A stretch of DNA of 63,835 bases from Clostridium sp. (GTDB taxonomy: Bacteria > Bacillota > Clostridia > Clostridiales > Clostridiaceae), in NCBI RefSeq assembly GCF_017888565.1, contig NZ_JAGHFX010000017.1, positions 1 through 63,835 on the forward strand, read 5' to 3'. Made by a program: the position numbers and the translations under genes. The notes below the pieces were generated by a model that saw only the letters and a list, made by a program, of their open reading frames with translations, had not been told where the DNA came from and did not search any database. How positions within the stretch are numbered: position 1 is the first letter of the stretch; each line of letters opens with the position of its first letter. Shown piece by piece: positions 47,331 to 57,800 of the stretch.

Positions 47331-48536
47331 ATGAGAAATTATTTTGAAAAATTATTAAGGGGCAAATTATTAAAATTTATTAGTATAGGCATAATTGCTA
47401 TAGTGATATTTAATATTAACAGTATTATTACAAAAGCAAATACAACTATAAATTTTAAAGCAGGAACATGGCAAGGAATAGTTGATGGTAAGCATGGGGA
47501 AGGTGGATTATTTTATAGATTGAAGTTTAACGCTAATGGTAATGTATTAGTAATAAAGCAATTTGGAGATGGAGAAATAAAGGAAGAAAAGACATGGAAA
47601 AATAAGAATAATAATATAATAATAAAAAGTAAAGCAAATGATGTAATAAAAGAATTAGATAATGGAAATTTAAAAATATTAGATGAAAAATCTATAGAGT
47701 ATAGTAATGGCTTTTATAATACAATATTCAAAGAACACAAGGGAACTTTATCAATAATACATTGGATTTTAGCATTAATTGTTTTAATTGCATTAAATGA
47801 ATTATTTAGAAGAAAAAAGTTGGCTGCTATATTGTTTTTCTTTATATTACCAATAATAATGATTCCATTATGGGCAAGTAATGGAGTTACATATTGGTTT
47901 AAATGGGTTAAGGTTTATTCGGCAGTTGCTGGAAGTGTTTGGTTTATTCTTATGAGATTTACTAAAATAGGAACCAAGAATTGGAGTAAAATGATAGTTG
48001 CTATAATATTATCTGCAAATATAATTGAAGCAGTAGTGCAAGATTTTTCTATGGGGAATTTGCCCAATATATTAAATGGCATTGCTGGAGTTTTATCAAT
48101 AGCAACTTTATTTTATGGGTGGAAAGAAATTGGACCAGATAATTCAAAAGAAAAAGATATGGTTTGGATAAAGATGCCCATGCTTTGGATAATAGCATAT
48201 GATGTTTGGAATTGGGCTTTTGTATATTTAAACTTTCCAGGATCAGCATCACTTCAATTTATAGTTATATTATCTTCTACAATTCCAGCTATATTTGTTA
48301 AAAAAGGTACATGGCTTCAAGCAAGGGCATTTACTCTTGCAGCTTGGTTTATGTATTATTTTACATTCCCAAGATTTACAGAATCAGTTGAGCTTTTAGT
48401 CCCAAGGAATAGTATATTTATGATTGGAATATCATTACTTAGTATTATATTAAATTTATCCTACACTATTGTCTATATAAAGAGGTATAAAGGTGAACCA
48501 AAAATAAAAATAAAAGAGATTAGTACTGGTAATTAA
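47331..48536 (+). CDS. DUF5692-type multi-helix membrane protein
   Basis: 401 residues. An N-terminal hydrophobic segment (about 13-33) is followed by an extracytoplasmic beta-rich domain of about 110 residues (FKAGTWQGIVDGKHGEGG...), which resembles a lipocalin-like segment. Eight or so membrane helices then run to the end, with AYDVWNWAFVYLNFPGSAS as the most distinctive stretch. I associate the C-terminal part with DUF5692; function unknown. AAGGGG precedes the ATG. The short sequence TGTAAAATATGGAAT upstream (about 47230) recurs upstream of the NagH-like gene (about 54720). Confidence 0.6.
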   Translation: MRNYFEKLLRGKLLKFISIGIIAIVIFNINSIITKANTTINFKAGTWQGIVDGKHGEGGLFYRLKFNANGNVLVIKQFGDGEIKEEKTWKNKNNNIIIKSKANDVIKELDNGNLKILDEKSIEYSNGFYNTIFKEHKGTLSIIHWILALIVLIALNELFRRKKLAAILFFFILPIIMIPLWASNGVTYWFKWVKVYSAVAGSVWFILMRFTKIGTKNWSKMIVAIILSANIIEAVVQDFSMGNLPNILNGIAGVLSIATLFYGWKEIGPDNSKEKDMVWIKMPMLWIIAYDVWNWAFVYLNFPGSASLQFIVILSSTIPAIFVKKGTWLQARAFTLAAWFMYYFTFPRFTESVELLVPRNSIFMIGISLLSIILNLSYTIVYIKRYKGEPKIKIKEISTGN

Positions 48537-48576
48537 CTGAAAATTATTAGAAAGATAATAAGGTACAGGTGATTAA

Positions 48577-49143
48577 ATGAAAAAATATAAGCTTTTTATT
48601 AAATTTCCGTATATAGAATGCAATGAAATTATTTTAAGGAAAATTGAAGCAGTCAATTTAGAGGATTTATATGAAATTTATTCAAATGAAAATCTATATA
48701 AATATAAGCCTGGAAGTGCAAAAAAATCAATTGAGGTAGTAAGACATATTATTAATCACTTTGAAAGAGATTTTATAAAAAAAAAGACAATTTTTCTTGG
48801 AATTTTTTATAAAGAAGATTTTAATAAACTTATTGGAGTAGTTGAAATATTTGATGTTGATAAAAAAGTTAGTATGGCAACCATAGGATATACACTGAAT
48901 GAGAGTTACTGTGGTAATGGAATAGCCACTAATGCTGTGAAATTATTAATCAATTTTTTATTTAATGAAATAGACATAAATAGAATACAAGCATATGGTA
49001 TGATTGAAAATATTAAATCAATAAATGTACTAGAAAGAAGTGGATTTACAAAAGAAGGAACTATAAGGCAAGGAACTATATGGACAGGGAAGGGAATCGT
49101 TGATTTAGATATGTATTCTATACTTAAAAAAGAATATAGTTAA
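48577..49143 (+). CDS. GNAT acetyltransferase (RimJ/RimL type)
   Basis: 188 residues. IILRKIEAVNLEDLYEIYSN at the start and IGYTLNESYCGNGIATNAVKLLI (acetyl-CoA binding loop) plus NVLERSGFTKEGTIRQG at the end are the standard RimJ/RimL-like GNAT signatures. It probably acetylates a protein N-terminus or small amine. It lies 40 bases after the membrane protein gene. Confidence 0.85.
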   Translation: MKKYKLFIKFPYIECNEIILRKIEAVNLEDLYEIYSNENLYKYKPGSAKKSIEVVRHIINHFERDFIKKKTIFLGIFYKEDFNKLIGVVEIFDVDKKVSMATIGYTLNESYCGNGIATNAVKLLINFLFNEIDINRIQAYGMIENIKSINVLERSGFTKEGTIRQGTIWTGKGIVDLDMYSILKKEYS

Positions 49144-49197
49144 ATCTTGTGGGTAATTACAATATTTATTTATTTTTGTTTAGTATGGATATTATTA

Positions 49198-49252
49198 AAA
49201 ATAAATGGTTAGTAAACTATATTTCTATATTTACTAACCGTTTATTTTTAAC
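49198..49252. terminator. Bidirectional terminator
   Basis: AATAAATGGTTAGTAAA / TTTACTAACCGTTTATT stem (one mismatch) with T/A runs on both sides, between converging genes. Confidence 0.8.
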
Positions 49253-49821
49253 TAACCATATCGGTAAATTCTTTTTTTTCTTGGAGATGCAAGATAATCG
49301 TATGCAGAAGTCCAATAAGGAAGTAAATCTGGTTTATATTCTAAAACGTCTTTTAAAAATTTATCAAATAGATGAAGCTTAACTAATATTTTTATTATGT
49401 CTTTAGGATATGGTGTTACTTTAGTATATGGTTTTCTAGGATCTATAACCATAATCTTAACTTTTGAGTTTATAAATATGTGAGCATTTCTTATGTTAAT
49501 TCTTTTGAACTTAAGTCTTTTCAAGTCCTCGATTAAATCTATTATCTCTATAGATAAGTTATAAGGTAAGCCATGTTTTGAGATATATTCAAAAAGGTTT
49601 TCTCCCCCTACATATTCTCTTACCAGTATGTTACTTACTCTTAATATAGGATTTGGAAAGAAAGGACTATCTAAAGTTTTTCTAAGTATTTCTTCTTCAC
49701 TTTTAGCTGCTTTGACATTTTTAAATGTTTTAAGGGCAAAGCCCTCAGGTGTTAAGTAAACTGAACCTTCTGCTCCAGAACCTAACAATTTACAATTTTG
49801 AATCTCTAATAAGTAATTCAT
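49252..49821 (-). CDS. Protein-kinase-like protein
   Basis: 189 residues. A glycine-rich loop LGSGAEGSVYL (14-24), the Lys of ALKTF (~32) and VREYVGGENLFEYI give a eukaryotic-like kinase N-lobe and hinge. The catalytic region is short: INIRNAHIF replaces HRDxxxxN, so the usual Asp appears to be Asn, but VIDPRKP keeps a DFG-like Asp. It ends soon after, without the large C-lobe. It may be a minimal Ser/Thr kinase or a pseudokinase. No partner is evident. Confidence 0.65.
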   Translation of the reverse strand: MNYLLEIQNCKLLGSGAEGSVYLTPEGFALKTFKNVKAAKSEEEILRKTLDSPFFPNPILRVSNILVREYVGGENLFEYISKHGLPYNLSIEIIDLIEDLKRLKFKRINIRNAHIFINSKVKIMVIDPRKPYTKVTPYPKDIIKILVKLHLFDKFLKDVLEYKPDLLPYWTSAYDYLASPRKKRIYRYG

Positions 49822-50068
49822 AAAACCACACTAAATTAATTGCTTTTAAATATTATATGCTCAAAAAAACATTATGATATTAAATTAGGCAAAGGTTAGT
49901 AAATTCAAAGATTTTTAAAGCTTTTAAAAGGTAATAAGAGCTAATGTCAATATAATATTAATAACTATAGATTTTGTGAAAATATATGGATAAAATTAAT
50001 TTATATAATCATAAGGGAGAATTTCTTAAAAAAGGTATATAGAGATTATTAGAAAGAGGGGTAAAAAA

Positions 50069-50995
50069 ATGGATAAATTTATTTTGTTTAAAGATTATAG
50101 TAAAAATAAGAAATATAGAAAAAGTTTTAGTAATTTAGCAGCTGAGACATTTGGATTAAATTTTGAGATTTGGTTTGATGAGGGATATTGTAATGAAAAT
50201 TATATTGCATATTCGTATATTTACAATGAAAAAGTAATATCTAATGTTTCTATAAATAAATTTACAATAATTCAGGATGGGGAATTAAAAAAAGTAATTC
50301 AGTTAGGTACTGTTATGACAGATATTAATTATAGAAATAAAGGACTAATAAGAAGACTTATGAATGAAGTCTTTAAAGACTATGAAGATAAAGTAGATTA
50401 TATATATTTATTTGCTAATAATTCTGTTTTGGATTTTTATAATAAGTTTGGGTTTAATAGAAAAAATGAAAATGAGTATAAAATAAGTATGGATGATATA
50501 AGAAATAAAAATTCTAGGAAGCTTAATTGTAAAAAATTAGGATATAAAAGTATTGCAAGCATAAGAAGATTAAATTTATCTGTAACAGAAGACAAGTTAA
50601 TTATAGAAAGGTTATGTAAAGATAGATATCCTGTATCATATAAACTTGGAGTAATAAATGATGAATGGCCTTTAAAGGTTTATTGTAACTATATTTTTAA
50701 TGACAATCTATATTATTTTCAGGAGGATGATATTGTAGTTATTTTAGAAAGAAAAAATAACGAGGTTATTATAAATGATATTATAAGTAAAAGTCCTATC
50801 GATTTTGACAATGTAATACTTAGAGTTATAGAGAGTGATGATAAGATTATTAATATTAAATTTATCCCCGAATCTAAAAAGTTTAAGGTCATTACTAGAG
50901 AAATTATAGATGATAATAATGCTTTATTTATAAAAAACTGCAAGGGTAAGGCTAGAGATGGAGAAATAGTTTTTCCTGTAACTTCACATACTTAA
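50069..50995 (+). CDS. GNAT acetyltransferase with C-terminal extension
   Basis: 308 residues. The N-terminal ~150 residues form a GNAT domain (QLGTVMTDINYRNKGLIRRLMNEVF is the acetyl-CoA loop; LFANNSVLDFYNKFGF follows). The remaining half is a distinct beta-rich domain, similar in layout to two-domain acetyltransferases of the Eis type. Substrate unknown. AGAGGGG precedes the ATG. The PTS gene follows after 45 bases. Confidence 0.8.
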   Translation: MDKFILFKDYSKNKKYRKSFSNLAAETFGLNFEIWFDEGYCNENYIAYSYIYNEKVISNVSINKFTIIQDGELKKVIQLGTVMTDINYRNKGLIRRLMNEVFKDYEDKVDYIYLFANNSVLDFYNKFGFNRKNENEYKISMDDIRNKNSRKLNCKKLGYKSIASIRRLNLSVTEDKLIIERLCKDRYPVSYKLGVINDEWPLKVYCNYIFNDNLYYFQEDDIVVILERKNNEVIINDIISKSPIDFDNVILRVIESDDKIINIKFIPESKKFKVITREIIDDNNALFIKNCKGKARDGEIVFPVTSHT

Positions 50996-51040
50996 TAAAA
51001 TATAATATAGTAAGCTATAAATATTTTAAGTGAGGAGTAA

Positions 51041-51541
51041 ATGGATACAAAAATAACTTATAATACTAATAATAGAGTTGATAATGGTTTCTATTTTAAT
51101 AATAGAAAAATATTATCAGTAGGATTCTTAATAACTGGACATGGTACCTTTGCTTCTGGGGTGTATAGTGCTCTAAATTGTTTAAATGGTGATTATGATA
51201 ATGTAGAAGTTGTTGATTTTATTTCAGGAGACAGCATAAATGATTATGATAAGAAGTTAAATGATTCCTTGTTAAATTTAAGTATATATAAGAAAGTTAT
51301 AATATTATGTGATTTATTTGCAGGAACGCCTTTTAGCAGAGTAATGATTAATTTAGTTAATAATCAAGAAAAGTATTGTGTTATTGGAGGAGTAAATTTA
51401 CCTATTACAATGGAAGCTATAATGGCAGGCGAAACATTTACAGATATTAATGTATTAATTAGTTATATAAAAGATATATTTAAAGATACATTAATTGATG
51501 GAACTGAAAAGCTAGAAGAGTATATAGATTTTAATCATTAA
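51041..51541 (+). CDS. Orphan mannose-family PTS EIIA domain protein
   Basis: 166 residues. LITGHGTFASGVYSALNCL carries the active-site His of mannose/sorbose-type EIIA, and LCDLFAGTPFSRVMINL is the second conserved region (DLxGGTPxN in classical members). A ~25-residue Asn-rich N-terminal extension precedes the domain. No EIIB, EIIC or EIID genes are nearby, so it may serve a distant transporter or a regulatory role. A terminator follows at 51561. Confidence 0.85.
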   Translation: MDTKITYNTNNRVDNGFYFNNRKILSVGFLITGHGTFASGVYSALNCLNGDYDNVEVVDFISGDSINDYDKKLNDSLLNLSIYKKVIILCDLFAGTPFSRVMINLVNNQEKYCVIGGVNLPITMEAIMAGETFTDINVLISYIKDIFKDTLIDGTEKLEEYIDFNH

Positions 51542-51560
51542 ATAATATTTTAATTTATAT

Positions 51561-51602
51561 GAAGAGGAGATTATACATTAAATTGTAATAATCTCTTCTT
51601 TT
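51561..51602 (+). terminator. Terminator after EIIA gene
   Basis: GAAGAGGAGATTAT / ATAATCTCTTC stem with one bulge, followed by TTTTAT. Confidence 0.7.
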
Positions 51603-51654
51603 ATGAATTAATTTATTATGCTATAATCAAGTTTATAGAAAGGAAGGAAATATT

Positions 51655-52131
51655 ATGAAGATAAAAGAAAAGTAGTTGCTAATAAATAACATTATATGAT
51701 ATTGCGAGAAAATGATTAAGAATTAATTAGTATATTCCAATATAATGAGCCTTTCTATATAAAGAAGATATTATAATTATAGAATTTATTTATATAAAAG
51801 TTAGGAATTTTATATGAGTATGAGTATTAGTTGTTTTATAAAAATATAGAGGAAGATGAATTAGAAAAGCTTTAATAAGATGTTATAAATTAAGATACAA
51901 AAATCTTTATTTAATTCTTTATAAATAAAGAAGAATAATATTGAAATTTATAAGCTTTTTATATTTAACATTGTAAAAGAGAGAGTCAATAAAACTTCAA
52001 AAAGTAATTTAGAAGAAGTAACTAAGGAAATTTATGATTTATATAAAAAGGAATTAAATATTCTTAAAGACCCGATATATATTAAATACGAAAAAGTCGA
52101 GAACTGGGGTTTTAATGGCTTTAACTTTTAA
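51655..52131 (+). pseudogene. Decayed gene, tautomerase-like C-terminus
   Basis: The 51603-52207 stretch has no intact gene. A start (GGAAGG, ATG 51655) opens only six codons. The last ~65 codons (51923-52131) are open and coding-like: SNLEEVTKEIYDLYKKEL ... IYIKYEKVENWGFNGFNF. The ENWG-x-NG ending resembles 4-oxalocrotonate tautomerase-type proteins. The region between is broken by many stops. Confidence 0.4.
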
Positions 52132-52207
52132 GCGATTGGTATATTAATTATAAAATATAAGTTTGTAGTTGATTACCTTATAATAAGTCGTTTAGGGGGT
52201 GGTTAAA

Positions 52208-52663
52208 ATGGAATGGAAGATAAGAGAATTTGACGATTTAAGTGCTAAAGAGCTTTACAATATCCTTGCTTTAAGAAATAAGGTATTTGTAATAGAGCAA
52301 GAATGTATTTATCAAGATTGCGATAATAAAGATTTGGGAGCATATCATTTATTCTGTGCTGATAATAATAGTATAGTGGCATATTTAAGAATACTTGAAA
52401 AGGGTGTTTCTTATAACGAATTGTCTATTGGACGAGTAGTAGTAGATGAAAAATATAGAGGTAAAGATTTAGGAAGAAAAGCTATGAGAAAGGCTATAGA
52501 ATTTATAAATAATACTTATGGCGAAAGTCCAATTAGAATATCTGCACAAGTTTACATAAAGGATTTTTATAAAAGCTTAGGATTTATAGAAGTCTCTAAC
52601 GCATATTTAGAAGATGATATTCCTCACATAGAGATGCTAAGAGATATTGAATGTAATAACTAG
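52208..52663 (+). CDS. elaA: ElaA-family GNAT acetyltransferase
   Basis: 151 residues from ATG 52208; GGGGGTGG lies just before it, and the in-frame GTG at 52199 is part of that site. The ElaA hallmark LRNKVFVIEQECIYQDCDNKD (around residue 23) is followed by a YLRIL strand and the acetyl-CoA loop RVVVDEKYRGKDLGRKAMRKA. Small-molecule or protein N-acetyltransferase; substrate unknown. Confidence 0.88.
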   Translation: MEWKIREFDDLSAKELYNILALRNKVFVIEQECIYQDCDNKDLGAYHLFCADNNSIVAYLRILEKGVSYNELSIGRVVVDEKYRGKDLGRKAMRKAIEFINNTYGESPIRISAQVYIKDFYKSLGFIEVSNAYLEDDIPHIEMLRDIECNN

Positions 52664-52666
52664 AAT

Positions 52667-52717
52667 AAAAGAAGATTTCTAATAAATGCAGTATGATTTA
52701 TTAGAAATTTTCTTTTT
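52667..52717 (+). terminator. Terminator after elaA
   Basis: AAAGAAGATTTCTAATAAAT / ATTTATTAGAAATTTTCTTT long stem with T run. Confidence 0.8.
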
Positions 52718-52829
52718 AATTTATAATATAGTATTGATTTTAATTAGTCATTTTCATTAATTCTTTACACTATTATTAATTTATTCATATATAACTAAAA
52801 TCATTATAGAATTAAAAGTCTTTATTTTA

Positions 52830-52994
52830 CTATTTTACATAACTTTTAAATTTATTATAAGCTTCATCGGATACTATAATGTTTGTAGTTAAATCAGTAG
52901 TAACATCTAAAGCTTCTAATATAATAAGTTGAAGATAATTAGAATAAATTTTATCATAAATAAATTTTGTTTTGGTAATACCATTGAAATCTTT
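52830..52994 (-). pseudogene. C-terminal gene remnant behind MATE gene
   Basis: Directly after the MATE stop codon (TAG) the minus strand stays open in the same frame for ~54 codons (KTKFIYDKIYSNYLQLIILEA ... DEAYNKFKSYVK) and then stops. The sequence does not look like a MATE C-terminus. It is probably the tail of a lost neighbour; the shared frame may be chance. The rest of 52718-52829 holds nothing clear. Confidence 0.4.
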
Positions 52995-54341
52995 CTATGC
53001 AGCTAATTGTTTTTCTTTTAAAATTACATTTATTCTTTTAAAATAAGTAATTACAAGAGGCACAGCAGCAGCAATCCAAGCAGCAGGATCAGCTAAAGCA
53101 ATTCCTGTAAATCCTATTATGCTTGGCAATGTAAAAGCAACAACTGTTCTAGCTACCATTTCAGCAACGCCAGCCATCATAGGTACAAAGCTATCACCAA
53201 TTCCTTGAAGAGTATTTCTGTATATAAAAATTAGTCCCAAAGGAATATAGAAGATAGAAACCATATTTAAGTAATGCCTTGCATATTCTATTACTTCTAA
53301 GTCACTTCCATCCATAAATAATTTTGTAAATGAACCGCCAAATAAAACTACAACAATTGTTGATACTATACTTACAATAATACTAATAATTGTACATTTT
53401 TTAACGCCCTCTTTAATACGATCAATTTTTCCTGCGCCAAGGTTTTGACCTGAATAAGTAGCCATAGCAACACCAAAAGTAACAGCAGGTTGCATAACTA
53501 GTTGTTGGACTTTAGAAGCAGCAGTATATGAAGCTATTATTTTAGAACCAAAATTATTTAAAGCGCCTTGAAGAACCATGGCACCAGCAGCTGTTATTGA
53601 AAATTGTAGTGCCATTGGTATACCAATTCTTAATTGACTCTTAACAAAGTTTTTACTTATTTTCCAATGACTCTTTTTTAATCTCAATATAGGGAATCTT
53701 TTAATTATATACATTACACATAATATAGCAGATATAGATTGAGAAATAATAGTTGCATAAGCCGCTCCAGTTACTCCCATTGAAAAATTAACAATAAATA
53801 CAATATCTAAAATTATATTTAGTATTGATGCTATAATTAAGAAGTAAAGAGGCGTTTTACTATCACCTAAAGCTCTTAAAATGCTTGCAAACATATTATA
53901 AAAGATTATTGCGATATTACCAGCATAAATTACTATTATATAGGCCAAAGATTCATCTATAATATCAGTAGGTGTATTCATAAGATCAAGTAATGGTTTT
54001 GCAGAAGCAACACTAATTGCAGTAACTATTATAGTCATAATAGCAGATAAAACCAAAGAACTAGCATAAGCTTTTTTTACACCTTCTTCATCATTAGCAC
54101 CAAATCTTTGTGAAACTAAAACAGCAAACCCACTAGTTAGTCCAATTACAAATCCATTAACTAAAAAAGCCATAGCACCAGTAGATCCGACAGCAGCTAA
54201 TGCCTTAACACCAAGAAAGCGACCAACGATTATAGTATCCGCCATACTATAAAATTGTTGAAATATATTACCTATAAGTAAAGGAACAGAAAATGTTAAA
54301 ATTAGTTTTACAGGATTCCCTGTTGTCATATCTTTTGTCAT
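52995..54341 (-). CDS. MATE-family multidrug/toxin exporter
   Basis: 448 residues, 12 predicted membrane helices. The start MTKDMTTGNPVKLILTFSVPLLIGNIFQQFYSMADTIIVGR is typical of the DinF/NorM-like branch common in clostridia, and two internally similar MatE halves follow. It exports drugs or metabolites using a cation gradient. GGGGG precedes the ATG. Confidence 0.9.
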   Translation of the reverse strand: MTKDMTTGNPVKLILTFSVPLLIGNIFQQFYSMADTIIVGRFLGVKALAAVGSTGAMAFLVNGFVIGLTSGFAVLVSQRFGANDEEGVKKAYASSLVLSAIMTIIVTAISVASAKPLLDLMNTPTDIIDESLAYIIVIYAGNIAIIFYNMFASILRALGDSKTPLYFLIIASILNIILDIVFIVNFSMGVTGAAYATIISQSISAILCVMYIIKRFPILRLKKSHWKISKNFVKSQLRIGIPMALQFSITAAGAMVLQGALNNFGSKIIASYTAASKVQQLVMQPAVTFGVAMATYSGQNLGAGKIDRIKEGVKKCTIISIIVSIVSTIVVVLFGGSFTKLFMDGSDLEVIEYARHYLNMVSIFYIPLGLIFIYRNTLQGIGDSFVPMMAGVAEMVARTVVAFTLPSIIGFTGIALADPAAWIAAAVPLVITYFKRINVILKEKQLAA

Positions 54342-54802
54342 AAATAATCCCCCTTTATATATAAATATATAAAAATTAAATATATTTTATTAATTTCAAA
54401 ATAGTACAAACATTTTCAATAATATCATTATAAAAAAATATTATCAACTTTATTTCAAATTTAGAAAAAAATATAAATTTTTCATATAAATAATTATTAT
54501 ATAATTGGAATAAAAGTATAGCAATGATTATATAAGAAAATATATAATTTTATGCAAATTACATAAAATTATAGAATTAATATCTACATTTAATAACTTT
54601 GTAACAACTTAAATAAACTATGTAAAAACCTACATGAATATATAATTAAAATACATGGGGTTTTTTATAATGAAAAAAATATTATCATCTGAAAATAGGG
54701 TGTATTGCTAATGTTTTTTGTAAAATATGGAATATATAGAAATATTATGGTATGATTTAAAATGATAGTTTAATATATATTAAGAAAGGAGAATTTGAAT
54801 CT
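54342..54802. other. Intergenic region with an orphan terminator
   Basis: 461 bases between divergent genes. A hairpin AAAAACCTACATG / CATGGGGTTTTTT (54624-54667) looks like a Rho-independent terminator on the + strand, although no gene lies upstream on that strand, so a small RNA or leader could end there. A 12-codon frame follows at 54670. The NagH-like gene is preceded by AAAGGAG. Confidence 0.5.
54624..54667 (+). terminator. Orphan intrinsic terminator
   Basis: AAAAACC-TACATG pairs with CATG-GGGTTTTT and the T run follows. No + strand gene precedes it. Confidence 0.55.
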
Positions 54803-57800
54803 ATGAGAAAAAGGATACAGGATTGTAAAAATAGACTTATATCATTGACTTTGAGTATAACTATCTTATTAGGAATTTGTTTTCAATCGACAGAATTTAA
54901 AGTACGTGCTATAGAAAATGAAAACGTTAATAGTGGGACCGCTGATGAATCTGACAAGTATTTAATTTACCCAATACCACAAAGTATTTTGTATGATGAA
55001 GATAAAACTTCATTCAATTTGAAGAACGGGATAAATTTAGTTTTGGAAGATGGGATTGATGAGGCTACAAAGCTATATGTTGAAGAAGTATTAACTGAAT
55101 TTGAGATTAACTATACTATAAATGATAAGTTAAGTGAGAACATAACAAACTTATGTTTAGGTGTAAATAATTCAAAGGGGATAGTAGATGAGTATGTAAA
55201 AAACAATATAACAATAAGTAGTAAAACTTTATTTGAGAATCCAGATTCTTATTTAATGGATGTTAGGGAAGAAGCAATTGTTATATTGGGTAAAGATACT
55301 GATAGTACATTTTATGGGGTAGCAACATTAAAGATGTTATTCTCATCATTTAATAATATCAAATTATTAAATGCTAAAATTGAAGACTATGCTAGCGTAC
55401 CAGTTCGTGGATTTATTGAGGGGTTTTACGGAGGTTGGAATTATGAAGAACGTGAAAGCTTGATGAATTTTGCGAAAGATTACAAAATGAATTCATTTAT
55501 ATATGCATCTAAGACAGATCCTTATCATACTAGTAAATGGGATGTGTTATATCCAGCAGATGAATTGACTAAGATTGAAGAACTTGTGAATATAGGTGAA
55601 AAAACAAAGGTTCGTTATGGATGGTCAGTTCATATTTCAGGATTTTTTAGCGGATTAGACACTTCTAATAAAGTTGAATATGAAAAAAGATATGAAAAAT
55701 TAATATCAAAATTTCAACAGTTATATGATGTTGGTGTACGAAAATTTGATGTTTTAAATGATGATTTTGGTAGTGGATCTAATGAAGATGTAGTAGCATT
55801 ATTAAATCGTTTAGATACTGAATTTATACAAAAAAATGGTTGTTATAGGATGGCTTATTGTCCACAGGGATATAATAAAGCATGGTCAGGCAATGGAGAA
55901 GAACTGAGGGTATTAAATGGATTAAATGAAACAATTGACTTATATTGGACAGGGGATGATGTAAATTCTCCAATTACTCAAGAAACAGTTAATTTTCTAA
56001 AGGGAAAGACTAATCATAAACCAATGTTTTGGCTAAACTATCCAGTAAATGAGCATTCTAAATCAGGAATTTATTTAGGAGATATTTCATACTATGCACG
56101 TGATAATGTAAATGGAATGGCTGGATTTGTATCTAATCCTTCTAGATTTGCAGAGTCTAATAAAGTTGCTTTATTTCAACTTGCTGCTTTAAATTGGAAT
56201 AATAAAAATTATTTAAGTAATTCACAGAAAGTTTGGGAGGATTCCTTTAAGTATATACAACCAGAGGTAAATGAAGCCTATTTAACAATAGCAAGAAACA
56301 TTGCAAATGCACCAAGATCATCACGTGTTCCAGGATTTAATGAATCTGAGTATTTAAAAACGAAATTAGATAGTGTAGCAAATAAGATTCAAAAAGGAAC
56401 ATTAACTGCAGAGGATGAGGACATAGTAGAATTAATTGAAGAGTTTGATAAAATGCTAGTTTCTATAGAAGAAATGAGAAATAATTGTACAAATGATGGA
56501 TTGATAGAAGAATTAGATCCATGGCTTAAATCCTTAAAAGATGTAGCAACATCAGGTAAAGAAATATTAAAAAGTAAGATTGCAATATTAAATAATAATA
56601 AAACGGAAGCTTGGAATTCATTTAGGATAGCAACTAAAGCTTTTGAAACTAAGTATACTTATCTAACAACAGAAAGTTTGCCTAATGTATATGCAGAAGC
56701 TGGAAGTAAACGCTTAACTCCATTTATTTCTAAAGTAGTTAAGTCTGTAAAAAATGATATAGTATCTATATTTGGTATAGAAGATGATAGTTTTACTCCA
56801 AGCATATATGCAGTTATGGGTGGAGTAGAACAAGTTGATAATGCTAATACAGCAAAAATATTTGATGGTGATGAAAGTACTAATGCATCATTTATTGTAA
56901 ATCAAGCAGAGGGTGACTACATTGGTGTTGATATGGGGAAAAATATATCAGTAAAAAATATTCATATTTTACAAGCGATGAATGATACTCATCATGATTA
57001 TTTTCATGAGGCTGTTTTAGAATATTCAACAGATGGAACTACATGGAATAAAATTAATACTTATAATAATCAAGTAAGAATTGATTTAGATGATTTAAAC
57101 TTTGAAGCAAGATATGTAAGATTACGTTTAATTAAAGATAAAACAAAACCTTATTGGACTTACATTCGTGAATTTAATATTAATAAGGAAGAGCCAAAAC
57201 AACCACGTATATATACAAATGTTGAGGCTTTAAAAGAAACTCCAATAACTATTAATGGAGGTAGAAATAGTATTTATAATTTAAATAATATAAATTTACA
57301 ACCTAATGAATATGTAGGAATAAAACTAATAGATATAAGTAAAGTTTCTAATTTAGTTAATAAAGCTTCTAAAGAAGGATTAACTGTTGAGTATTCAATT
57401 AACGGAAGTACTTGGGATGAGTTTATAGATGAAACTGTAAACTCAAAATATATTAGATTAATTAATAAATCTAATTCGAATATTACTTTAAATATAAATG
57501 AATTTGGTATATCTATTACGAACTTAAAAGTAAATCCTAATATAATGGAAACAAACTTAACTAATGGCTTAAAAGAAGGAAGCTACAAAAATCTATTTGA
57601 TAATGATTATTCTACATTTGCATGGACTAATGAAAACCAGGCTATTGGTGATTATATAACTTTTGATTTAGGAAATACAAGTAATATTTATGATGTGAAA
57701 GTTATCACATCTGATGGAAACCCTAGATTATATAATGCTGAAATTCAAATTTCAAAAGATAATAAAGAATGGACAAGTATTGGAAATGTTATAAATGATA

